Assembly: GCF_900102085.1 (NCBI RefSeq)
Contig: NZ_FMVM01000005.1
Span: 1-64,000, forward strand
DNA: 64,000 nt
Source of the DNA: Paenibacillus polysaccharolyticus
Lineage (GTDB): Bacteria; Bacillota; Bacilli; Paenibacillales; Paenibacillaceae
Reading direction: 5' to 3'
Shown here: one piece after another, positions 25,303 to 33,155 of the stretch
Layout: the number at the start of each line of letters is the position of its first letter
Numbering within the stretch: position 1 is the first letter of the stretch
Made by a program: the position numbers and the translations under genes
The notes under the pieces: model-generated
Databases searched by the model: none
The model's input: only the letters and a program-made list of their open reading frames with translations
What the model was told of the DNA's origin: nothing

Positions 25303-26592
25303 TTATCGATTTGAATCAGAGGACTTCTGCTGATAAGCAATCATATGCTCCTCACCATCCAGAAATTCATGCGACTGGTGCGCAGCCATCACCCCATGAT
25401 AACTGATGTCCAGACCAAGGTCTTCCTCTTCCTCGGTCGAACGGACAGGAACCACTTTGCCAATGAGCTTCAGTCCGAACCAGGTCATTGCGAATCCCCA
25501 GACGACCAGTGCAGTCAGACCCAGCACCTGAACACCAAGCAACTTCCAGCCGCCGCCCATGAACAAACCTCCGTCCGTGGCAAACAGACCTACAGCAACC
25601 GTCCCCCACATTCCCGAAACGGCATGAACCGGGAAAGCCCCTACCGGATCATCAATGCGCATGCGATCCAGCCAGTTCGTAGCAGCCATCATCAACAGAC
25701 CGGAAACTGCGCCGATGAATATTGCTGCCAGATCACCTACAAATGCACAGCCTGCTGTGATGCCTACCAGTCCAGCAAGTGAACCGTTAATCACGGACGG
25801 TGCATCGGAACGATTAAAGCGGAACAAGGTATAGAGCAACGTAGCCGCACCACCCGCAGCTGCGGATAGCATCGTAACGATGGCGATGTGACCGATTCTG
25901 ACATCTGTCGCACTCAATGTACTTCCCGCATTAAACCCAAACCAGCCAAACCATAACAGGAAAGCACCTACCGATGCCAGTGGCAGATTGCTTGGCAATG
26001 CAATCGCACTTACACCAAGTGGTGTGTATTTCCCTTTACGTGGCCCGATAATAATAGCTGCCGCCAATGCAGAGAAACCGCCCAGTGCGTGAATCACCGC
26101 TGAACCGGCGAAATCTTGCATACCCAGCTGACTGAGCCAGCCGCCACCCCAGGCCCAGTGTCCGCCAATCGGATAAATAATCGCCGTCATCAGGATGATA
26201 TATAGTAGGTATGCACGGAAATTGATCCGTTCAGCTACGGCACCGGATACGATTGAAATGACCGCAATCGTGAATGCGGCTTGGAATAGCCAAAACGTCT
26301 CCAGGGATACCGGAACGTTCAGATGAGAGAGATCACCATTCAGGAAAAAACCTGTCACTCCTATAAACCCTCCAGCATCTGAACCATACATCAGGCCAAA
26401 ACCAATCGCGTAAAACAATAATGTGCCAATCGTAATATCAGCAAATACTTTCATGATAATATTCACACTATTTTTATAACGTACAAACCCAGCCTCCAGC
26501 AGGGCAAATCCGCCCTCCATCAACAAAATCATCGCTGCGCTGAGAACAACCCAGACCGTGTCGATCCCGGAGCTTAACGTTTCCAAAGTCAT
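25303..26592 (-). CDS. amt: ammonium transporter
   Basis: A 429-residue Amt/Mep/Rh protein with eleven predicted helices. It conducts ammonium or ammonia across the membrane. GHWAWGGGWLSQLGMQDFAG, FAGSAVIHALGG and DDPVGAFPVHAVSGMWG carry the twin pore histidines and conserved Asp. The C-terminal tail of about 45 residues is the cytoplasmic region normally contacted by a GlnK-type PII protein. No glnK is nearby: the upstream partner, overlapping by 4 bp, is a coiled-coil protein instead. Confidence 0.95.
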   Translation of the reverse strand: MTLETLSSGIDTVWVVLSAAMILLMEGGFALLEAGFVRYKNSVNIIMKVFADITIGTLLFYAIGFGLMYGSDAGGFIGVTGFFLNGDLSHLNVPVSLETFWLFQAAFTIAVISIVSGAVAERINFRAYLLYIILMTAIIYPIGGHWAWGGGWLSQLGMQDFAGSAVIHALGGFSALAAAIIIGPRKGKYTPLGVSAIALPSNLPLASVGAFLLWFGWFGFNAGSTLSATDVRIGHIAIVTMLSAAAGGAATLLYTLFRFNRSDAPSVINGSLAGLVGITAGCAFVGDLAAIFIGAVSGLLMMAATNWLDRMRIDDPVGAFPVHAVSGMWGTVAVGLFATDGGLFMGGGWKLLGVQVLGLTALVVWGFAMTWFGLKLIGKVVPVRSTEEEEDLGLDISYHGVMAAHQSHEFLDGEEHMIAYQQKSSDSNR

Positions 26593-27008
26593 GCCTGCAC
26601 ATCCTCCGTTTCACTAAGCTGTCTGATCTCGCGGATAATTTCAGGCGAAAGCTCAATCTCTTCCTGCCGATTATGATTAGCGCTCTGAATACGTTCCATA
26701 ATCTGATCAAGATCACGGATGCGCCTGCGAATCTGCTCCATCTTGCGGAATCGTTCCTTCACCTGCACCATGTATTCCACCGCTTGATGATGAGAAGCCG
26801 GACGTCCCGCAAACCATTTGCGAACAGGAGACAGCGACTGATAAGCCACTTCCTCGGCTCGTCGTTTTTGTTCGAACTGTTCAATCTTCTGTTTGAGCGT
26901 TTCGATCTCATTTTCTTTTTTGACCTTCAACCGTTCGATAAGGTACAATAGATCGGACGATGATATTTGCAATGCTGTATGGTGATACACCTCGTCGATT
27001 ACTAACAT
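26589..27008 (-). CDS. coiled-coil protein cotranscribed with amt
   Basis: A 139-residue charged, mostly helical protein with two coiled-coil stretches (about 25-60 and 85-115) separated by SPVRKWFAGRP. No membrane segment and no known family. The ATGA overlap with amt and a shared promoter show they are one transcript with this gene first. AAGGAG lies about 12 nt upstream of the ATG, longer than ideal. In place of PII it might modulate or localise Amt, but that is inference from position only. Confidence 0.7.
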   Translation of the reverse strand: MLVIDEVYHHTALQISSSDLLYLIERLKVKKENEIETLKQKIEQFEQKRRAEEVAYQSLSPVRKWFAGRPASHHQAVEYMVQVKERFRKMEQIRRRIRDLDQIMERIQSANHNRQEEIELSPEIIREIRQLSETEDVQA

Positions 27009-27049
27009 ATCATGTCAGGACTCCTTACATATCAAGTTACTTGTTACCG

Positions 27050-27078
27050 ATTATAGTTTGCCGGGGTGTGCCCGTCAA
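27050..27078 (-). promoter_or_regulatory. sigma-A promoter of the amt operon
   Basis: On the minus strand TTGACG (27078-27073), 17 bp, TATAAT (27055-27050). This places the transcript start about 35 nt before the coiled-coil gene. No TGTnA-N7-TnACA GlnR box was seen beside it. Confidence 0.75.
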
Positions 27079-27117
27079 TCTTTTTTTCGTTTTATGGAAG
27101 CCGTTGTATAAAATTCA

Positions 27118-27150
27118 GCATACCCAATTTAAGGGTATGTTTTTTATTTT
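27118..27150 (+). terminator. orphan terminator-like hairpin
   Basis: CATACCC, loop AATTTAA, GGGTATG, then TTTTTTATTTTTT on the plus strand. No plus-strand gene precedes it, so it may end an unannotated short transcript or insulate the amt promoter. Confidence 0.55.
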
Positions 27151-27299
27151 TTCCTCAAGTTCACCTAACAAGGGGTAATATAGGTAAAGTTCGCATTTGC
27201 TCATTTTGTGTTTTATGCTTGTTAAACAAGGTCTTATATGTTCGGTTGGACATATAGAAATAGTAATGTTATTGTAATAAACCTAAAGAGAGGATGTTT

Positions 27300-27794
27300 A
27301 TGATGTTTGAACGTAATGACGAAATACGTAACCAAATCTGGGAGGCTATCTCCGGGTTAGATGAAGATCAATTGAACCGGAAACCTTCCCCGAAACAGTG
27401 GAGCATTATGCAAGTGTTACGGCACTTGAATCTGATGGAAAATGTCATCACCAAGCAAGCTCGTCTTGCAGTGGAAAAAGAACAGAATGTGTCCATTGAG
27501 AAAAAGCCTTATGAAATGTCTCTGGACCGCAGCAGATCTGTCGAAGCCCCTCCTCATGTGCAACCACCAACTGAGCCTGAGAGACTTGCGGATATTCGTA
27601 GGGATCTTGCTGAGTCCCATCAAGCACTGGAACAGTTTGCACGCGAGCATGATGTTGCCCTGTTACGTAGTAAGTCGTTCCCTCACCCGGCGTTCGGTGA
27701 ATTGGATCTGGCACAATGGATCGATTTTACAAGCTACCACGAGGAACGTCATCTGGTACAGATTCGAGAGATCAAGCAGCAACTGGGACTGTAA
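27300..27794 (+). CDS. DinB-like protein
   Basis: A 164-residue four-helix-bundle protein: IWEAISGLDEDQLNRKPSP, WSIMQVLRHLNLMENV and the late WIDFTSYHEERHLVQIREIKQ supply His residues for a DinB/YfiT metal site. Reaction unknown. ATG 27300 (or 27303) is preferred because AGAGAGG lies 7-8 nt upstream; ATG 27294 is too close. It is a distant paralogue of the DinB protein at 23.5 kb. Confidence 0.8.
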   Translation: MMFERNDEIRNQIWEAISGLDEDQLNRKPSPKQWSIMQVLRHLNLMENVITKQARLAVEKEQNVSIEKKPYEMSLDRSRSVEAPPHVQPPTEPERLADIRRDLAESHQALEQFAREHDVALLRSKSFPHPAFGELDLAQWIDFTSYHEERHLVQIREIKQQLGL

Positions 27795-27819
27795 AATGGG
27801 TTCGTGGTTTGAAAATAAG

Positions 27820-27866
27820 CAAAAAACCTCCGCATTCCACTTATAGTGGGTACGGAGGTTTTTCTT
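27820..27866. terminator. bidirectional terminator
   Basis: AAAAAACCTCCG and CGGAGGTTTTTC arms enclose an inner CCACT/AGTGG hairpin. It lies between convergent genes. Confidence 0.9.
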
Positions 27867-27869
27867 TAA

Positions 27870-28406
27870 TTAAATCTGCGCCTCTTTCAGGCGGTGATCT
27901 GCTCCAACTTTTTTGCCCAGAATCACAAGGTCCCGATCCACGCCATCCAGCACCGCCACTTCAGGATAGAATCCCCACTGTTCGAAGCCATGCTTGCGCA
28001 ATAACCCCAGACTCGGCTCGTTATGCCCGAATACAAATCCTAGAATCGTCGTTACTCCCAGTTCAGGACAAGCCTCGAATACTGTATTCAGCAGCATTCC
28101 ACCGGCCCCAATTCCACGGCACTGCTGATCGACGTATACACTGACTTCTACCGTCCCATTGTATGCTGGTCGCCCATAAAACGAACTCAAACTGGCCCAT
28201 GCGACAACCTGCCCATCCCGTTTCATTACCCATAGAGGACGACGATCCGGTGTATGCTCATTAAACCATGGCAAACGCTGCTCTACCGTCACCGGCTCCA
28301 AATCCGCCGTTACCATGCGGCTCTCGATGGTTGAATTATAAATCTCCACAATTCTCGGCAAGTCTTCGAGACATGCATATTCGATCTGTACCTTTTCCAG
28401 TGCCAT
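27870..28406 (-). CDS. GNAT acetyltransferase, phosphinothricin-acetyltransferase-like
   Basis: A 178-residue GNAT enzyme. It starts with IEYACLEDLPRIVEIYNSTI, typical of the PAT/YncA subgroup. The acetyl-CoA loop is VDQQCRGIGAGGMLL and the C-terminal strand region includes LRKHGFEQWGFYPEV. It would acetylate the amino group of a small molecule such as an amino-acid analogue. GAGGAATAGGG precedes the ATG. A copy of the dispersed inverted-repeat element sits 40 bp upstream of its start. Confidence 0.85.
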   Translation of the reverse strand: MALEKVQIEYACLEDLPRIVEIYNSTIESRMVTADLEPVTVEQRLPWFNEHTPDRRPLWVMKRDGQVVAWASLSSFYGRPAYNGTVEVSVYVDQQCRGIGAGGMLLNTVFEACPELGVTTILGFVFGHNEPSLGLLRKHGFEQWGFYPEVAVLDGVDRDLVILGKKVGADHRLKEAQI

Positions 28407-28446
28407 TCCCTATTCCTCCATTGACCTCTATAAGTTGAACTAAGAA

Positions 28447-28638
28447 TTTACACAGTCCACTCCGATGACAGAATAACCTTTCAATCGCTGTTATCCCCAG
28501 ATTTTTTTGATTCCCTTTTCCAAAGGGAAAAATCCGGTGATAAAGGCGCTAAGCTTATGCTTCCGATGTAGCTTTCTTACAGAAAGCTTTTAGCTTCACT
28601 TTTTCAGGTTTTTTCTGTCCTCTCCGTTAAAGTGTAAA
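28447..28638 (-). repeat. MITE-like dispersed element, copy 1 (192 bp)
   Basis: Bounded by TTTACAC and GTGTAAA. The core has TTATCCCCAGATTTTT facing AAAAATCCGGTGATAA (14 of 16 pair) around a TTCCCTTT/AAAGGGAA stem, then a second hairpin AGCTTTCTTACAGAAAGCT. It fills most of the 395-bp gene-free gap and lies 40 bp upstream of the GNAT start. Two related copies are at 53933 and 59559. Confidence 0.85.
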
Positions 28639-28801
28639 TAAAATTTTCACCTTATCCAGCTCTAATCTCATTCACAACCAAGTTCAAGGCTATAATTAAT
28701 TATAGACGCTATTATAATGGAAAAAGGAAGCTGGCGTACAGCATGTAGAATATCCATACCTACACAACAAGCGTTAGCCAACAATAGTGCCATCTGACCG
28801 C

Positions 28802-29857
28802 TTACTCCGGCAGTCCCTGAACGGTATTCCCCCTTGTCAACTCCTGGCTCTGATCGGCCCAGCGAATATTGAGGGAACGTGACGTGAACAGGTCTGGACC
28901 ATCGGATACCTGGAAGTGCAAGTGAGCTTCACTGGAGTTGCCCGAATTACCCAGATCCCCGATGCGATCCCCCTGTTTGACTTTATCCCCTTTTTTCACC
29001 GCTACACTGCCTTTTTTGATATGCCCCGTAATACTGTATTCTTTATTGCCATGATCAATAACCACATAATTACCCGCCGGTTCTTCCGGATTCATCACGC
29101 CGGGTACATTATCCTCAATATCGTTCTTGATCTCCACTACCGTACCATCCGCAGCAGCATAGAGCGGCTGACCAAACGCATAATAGTTGGCATTATCCTT
29201 GGCATCGCCCTGATAACTCGCCCCGTCTTTCGTCTGAACAATATCGAGTGCATAGCGCTGTGTTTCATGCTCGTAATGATAATTCTCCATAACACTATGA
29301 CCTCCCCAGAAGACATACATCTCTCCTTTCATCGGGAACTGAAACCCAGTCTTGGTCGGCTTGTTATCTGTATCGGGATGTGGTTCCAGTGGAGTAATGC
29401 TTAATCCGGCAATCTGATGATCTTCTGTAAAATAGGCGAGGATCCCCTTGGTCCCTGAATCGTCTGTCCACGCATGTTCCGTCAAACCATTCATCTCAGA
29501 ATCTACCACCTGCTTCCACGACTTCACTCCTTTCAAAAAGCTGTCAGCAGACGCCTTGAAATCTTCCAAGGAAACAGCTTGCTTCATGTCAGGAGTAAAC
29601 TGATTATAAATGGCATCTTTGGAGCCCTTCGTCAATGTATCCATGAGATTATCCGGTGTTACCTGTTGAGCTGTCGAACCATCATTTTGTTCTTTGCTTG
29701 AAGTGTCACCGTTATCCTTTTGATCCTTCACCTGCTCTGTAGCTTGCTTCTCAGCCTGCTCAGCTTCATCGGAGGTAATTTTGTTACTTGTACAAGCAGA
29801 GAGTACAGCACATGCTGTCACAGTTAGAAGGAGTAGTTTCCATTTCCTATTCATCAT
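28802..29857 (-). CDS. M23-family endopeptidase lipoprotein
   Basis: A 351-residue secreted lipoprotein. Signal peptide and lipobox are LLLLTVTACAVLSAC. Residues 24-70 are an Asp/Glu/Lys-rich linker. A DUF3887-like segment (MDTLTKGSKDAIYNQFTPDMK) covers about 70-150. The C-terminal M23 LytM domain has zinc-ligand regions HYEHETQRYALDI and SEAHLHFQVSDG. It cleaves peptidoglycan cross-bridges or acts as a scaffold. AGAAAGGG precedes the ATG. It diverges from a two-component system that may control it. Confidence 0.88.
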   Translation of the reverse strand: MMNRKWKLLLLTVTACAVLSACTSNKITSDEAEQAEKQATEQVKDQKDNGDTSSKEQNDGSTAQQVTPDNLMDTLTKGSKDAIYNQFTPDMKQAVSLEDFKASADSFLKGVKSWKQVVDSEMNGLTEHAWTDDSGTKGILAYFTEDHQIAGLSITPLEPHPDTDNKPTKTGFQFPMKGEMYVFWGGHSVMENYHYEHETQRYALDIVQTKDGASYQGDAKDNANYYAFGQPLYAAADGTVVEIKNDIEDNVPGVMNPEEPAGNYVVIDHGNKEYSITGHIKKGSVAVKKGDKVKQGDRIGDLGNSGNSSEAHLHFQVSDGPDLFTSRSLNIRWADQSQELTRGNTVQGLPE

Positions 29858-30076
29858 TCAACACCCTTTCTGTTTATCTTTTCTTACTTATCTCAAATCT
29901 ACATCACGAGTCTTATGGTTTGCCTAACCTTCACTTACATCTAGTTAAATTTATCGCCCTACCTAAGCTTTATAATTAAGCTTCTGTTAAGGCAACCTAT
30001 CTTCCAATTGGTCTCAAGAATGTTATGATGGGCAATATACCAAGAAAGAGAGTTAAGAGGAGGTTAGCATTACATC

Positions 30077-30844
30077 ATGGATCATGTCTCACTACTGCTT
30101 GTTGATGATGAACAAGCGATTTTACATATGCTCAAAACCGTACTGCTCAAAGAAAAGTTTCTCGATATTGATACGGTCACGACAGGTGAAGCAGCGCTCG
30201 AAGCATGCAACAACAAAACGTATCATTGTATCGTGCTTGATATTATGCTTCCAGGGAAAAGCGGCTTGGAAATCTGCCCTTTTCTAAGGCAGGTCACAGA
30301 TGCCCCTATCCTGTTTCTAACCGCCAAAACAACGGACTATGACAAACTGACCGGATTTGCCGTTGGCGGTGATGATTATGTCGTCAAACCGTTTAACCCG
30401 CTGGAAGTCGTTGCAAGAATTAAATCGTTGCTTAATCGCTATTTGCCTTCCAAGACAGTCGTTTTGCAGCAACAACAAAGCATCCCATCACACGTAAATA
30501 CGTCATCTCCTGACCTAACGCAAGGCATTTATGATTTTGGACGATTTCAAGTATTTGAACTGGCTGGGGAGCTTCGTGTTGAAGGACAGGCTGTAACCTG
30601 CCCAGCACTGGTGTTCCAGTTGCTTCTCTTCTTCTGCAAACATCCGAACCGAATCTTCACCAAGTCTGAACTGTATGAGCGGGTGTGGGGTTCAGAAGCC
30701 ATTAGCGACGATAACACCGTTATGGTGCATATCCACCGCATTCGGGAACGCATTGAAAAAGATCCTTCCAATCCGGCTTTTCTTGTTAATGTGCGCGGTT
30801 TGGGGTACAAACTGATCCAGCCTAGCAACCTGTCACGGACATGA
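30077..30844 (+). CDS. OmpR-family response regulator
   Basis: A 255-residue regulator. Receiver motifs are LLVDDEQAI, CIVLDIMLPGKSG with the phosphoacceptor Asp, FLTAKT and VVKPFNPLE. A Gln/Ser-rich linker (about 130-155) precedes the winged-helix domain, which ends NVRGLGYKLIQ. AAGAGGAGGT lies about 11 nt before the ATG. It overlaps the kinase gene by 4 bp (ATGA) and diverges from the M23 lipoprotein gene; the 219-bp spacer is AT-rich and holds two TAAGCTT motifs 15 bp apart. Confidence 0.92.
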   Translation: MDHVSLLLVDDEQAILHMLKTVLLKEKFLDIDTVTTGEAALEACNNKTYHCIVLDIMLPGKSGLEICPFLRQVTDAPILFLTAKTTDYDKLTGFAVGGDDYVVKPFNPLEVVARIKSLLNRYLPSKTVVLQQQQSIPSHVNTSSPDLTQGIYDFGRFQVFELAGELRVEGQAVTCPALVFQLLLFFCKHPNRIFTKSELYERVWGSEAISDDNTVMVHIHRIRERIEKDPSNPAFLVNVRGLGYKLIQPSNLSRT

Positions 30845-32604
30845 GTATTCGCCGTAAGTTATTAACTCGCTTCATCGGTATGCTCACTGGCACGGTCATT
30901 CTGATTATTTTGCTAGGATCACTGGCTACCATTTGGGTTTTGCAAAAAGTGAATGAAGTAAATATTGTAGATGACTTTGCAGTTAACGGACTGGATCAGC
31001 TCATTAATTCAGCGGAGATCATGCCGGACAATACCATACGCTATGATCCCGAACTATTGAAACAAGTCGATAAAAATCAGGGCTGGCTGCAGGTGCTCGA
31101 TGAAAAAGGTTTTGTTATTGACGATTATCATGTTCCTTCCGATGTGCCTAATCACTACAAGCCTGGCGAATTGATCGCCTACTGGGAAGCTAATAAACCA
31201 TTTCCCTACCAGCTATCCATGCTGATCCGGGAAAAGGAGGGGAAAAATTTTACGTTATTATACGGAGAGCGAAATGCGGCCAAATCTTTACTTGATGAAA
31301 TCCGTCCAAAGCTGTCGTATGAGGGCGGCAAACTGACTGTGAAACCAGCGGAGCAAGAAACGATTCGCAAAGCAGATGGCTACATTCAGATCCTTAATCC
31401 CTATGGAAAGGAAATCGACTCTTACAACAAACCGGCCGTAGGCGTGCCGAGCCAATACAGTATTCAGGATCTCGTTCTCCAGGTTCGTTACCCGAATCGT
31501 TCAGGCATATCGGTCGCCACATGGTACGATAACCAAAACGAAACGACCTGGATGGTAAGTGTACGGATTGATTCAACTGTCGTTGAGAAACAGAATCCAT
31601 ACGCTTTTATTCTTGAACCGGCGCTGATCGTCTTGATCTTGTCCATCGTTGCGCTGCTGATTTTACTCGCTTTATGGTACGCTAATCGATTCGGTGCTCC
31701 GATGCTGCACATGCTTCAGTGGTTGCAACGTCTGGAGAAAGGACAGTATGAGGAACCAACCGGGGCAGCAGGTATTCCGCGGAGCCAACGCCGCAATGGA
31801 AAATGGAAACGTAAATACCAAGTGTATGGCGACGTACTCCACTCCATGCAAGCTTTGTCCCATACACTCAAGCAGGATGAGGAACTACGGAAACAAACCG
31901 ATTCCCTTCGAGAGGAATGGATCGCTGGGATCACGCATGATCTCAAGACACCTCTTTCCTCCATTCAGGGATACGCGCATATGCTGGAAACGGACAAATA
32001 CACCTGGACGGCTGAAGAAGTTCGAGAATTCGCAGGCATCATGATCGACAAATCCATGTATATGGACAGACTTGTGAATGACCTTGCGATGACCTATCGG
32101 CTACGGAGTGGAGGGTATCAACCCGAGGTTGAACGAACTGACGTAAATACGCTACTTCATGATCTCGTGCAGCGAGCCGAGCGCAACCCTGCGTACGGAG
32201 AAGGACGTATTGTTTTTCAATCTGCAGACGCGCCAGTCTATGGGCTAGTACACGTTCCTTCTTTTGAACGGATTGTAGATAATCTCACCGCTAATGCTCT
32301 GCTGCACAACCCACCCGAGTCTGTCCTCGTTGTTCGTGTTGAGACCGGTGAACGTGACGGTGAATTTACAATCGAGTTTGCCGATAATGGACGAGGCATG
32401 AGCCCCGAGACCGTGTGGAAGCTATTTGAACGATATTACCGTGGTACAGATACGGGAACAAGTGATGTTGGATCAGGACTCGGCATGGCTGTCACCAGAG
32501 GTTTAATCGAGGCAATGAAAGGCCGAATTGAAGTGTCATCCACACCTGGCGAAGGAACAACGATTCGGTTGATCTGGATGCAAAATGCAAAAGAAATGGG
32601 CTAG
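30841..32604 (+). CDS. sensor histidine kinase
   Basis: A 587-residue kinase. TM1 is about 13-33, an extracytoplasmic sensor domain of about 215 residues follows, and TM2 is near 262-282. The H box is GITHDLKTPLSSIQGYAHML, the N box IVDNLTANALLHN, G1 EFADNGRGMS, the F box LFERYYRG and G2 GSGLGMAVTRG. The large extracytoplasmic domain, unlike the first kinase, suggests a soluble or wall-derived ligand. It is coupled to its regulator. The ligand is unknown; the divergent M23 gene suggests wall homeostasis. Confidence 0.92.
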   Translation: MSIRRKLLTRFIGMLTGTVILIILLGSLATIWVLQKVNEVNIVDDFAVNGLDQLINSAEIMPDNTIRYDPELLKQVDKNQGWLQVLDEKGFVIDDYHVPSDVPNHYKPGELIAYWEANKPFPYQLSMLIREKEGKNFTLLYGERNAAKSLLDEIRPKLSYEGGKLTVKPAEQETIRKADGYIQILNPYGKEIDSYNKPAVGVPSQYSIQDLVLQVRYPNRSGISVATWYDNQNETTWMVSVRIDSTVVEKQNPYAFILEPALIVLILSIVALLILLALWYANRFGAPMLHMLQWLQRLEKGQYEEPTGAAGIPRSQRRNGKWKRKYQVYGDVLHSMQALSHTLKQDEELRKQTDSLREEWIAGITHDLKTPLSSIQGYAHMLETDKYTWTAEEVREFAGIMIDKSMYMDRLVNDLAMTYRLRSGGYQPEVERTDVNTLLHDLVQRAERNPAYGEGRIVFQSADAPVYGLVHVPSFERIVDNLTANALLHNPPESVLVVRVETGERDGEFTIEFADNGRGMSPETVWKLFERYYRGTDTGTSDVGSGLGMAVTRGLIEAMKGRIEVSSTPGEGTTIRLIWMQNAKEMG

Positions 32605-32624
32605 CCTGCATTTAAATATTCCAC

Positions 32625-32653
32625 TTGACCTTTCCATTTTCAGTCTATATAAT
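32625..32653 (+). promoter_or_regulatory. sigma-A promoter of the thrS leader
   Basis: TTGACC at 32625-32630, 17 bp, TATAAT at 32648-32653. It would give a leader of about 495 nt. Confidence 0.8.
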
Positions 32654-32764
32654 CGGTTCTCAAGTAACACCTGTTCCAATGGTTACATTAAATTCTACAC
32701 ACTACAGGATCAACAGATCTGAAATATCCCTGTGTTATTCAGCTCATTGCATCCTTCATATTTA

Positions 32765-33119
32765 GCGATGACCAGAGACATGATTTGCATTGCGTGCTGC
32801 CCAGAGAGAGAAGGGATTGGTGAAACCTTCTTCAGCGAACGAATCCAAGTTACCCCTCTGTAGCCGTGGTCTCGAACCTCCGACGATGTACAGTTCATGT
32901 CCAGATCATCTCAATAGATTATTCCAATCGATGATTTCGCAAGATAGTTGCTCGTACGGTCAGTAGAGTTCACCGCCTGATCCCCGTTAACGGATTCCAA
33001 TGAGGGTTATGATGGTTCTGTTTGCGGCGGCTGGCCGAGAGCAGAATGCAACATAACCAAATTAGGGTGGAACCACGAGCCAAGCGCACTCGTCCCTTCT
33101 CCGGGACGGGTGTTTTTTG
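32765..33119 (+). promoter_or_regulatory. T-box riboswitch upstream of thrS
   Basis: Stem I is bounded by GAGAC and GTCTC (about 32775-32876) and contains CCAGAGAGAG and the distal GGTGAAACC. ACC at 32852-32854, in GTTACCCCTCTG, is in the specifier position and decodes as threonine. The T-box AGGGTGGAACCACG is at 33064-33077, followed by the terminator at 33085-33116. Uncharged tRNA-Thr would stabilise the antiterminator and allow thrS expression. Confidence 0.9.
33085..33118 (+). terminator. T-box-controlled terminator
   Basis: ACTCGTCCC, loop, GGGACGGGT followed by TTTTTT. Confidence 0.88.
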
Positions 33120-33155
33120 CGCTTCCAACACAAAAAATATGGGAGAGTGGTTCAC

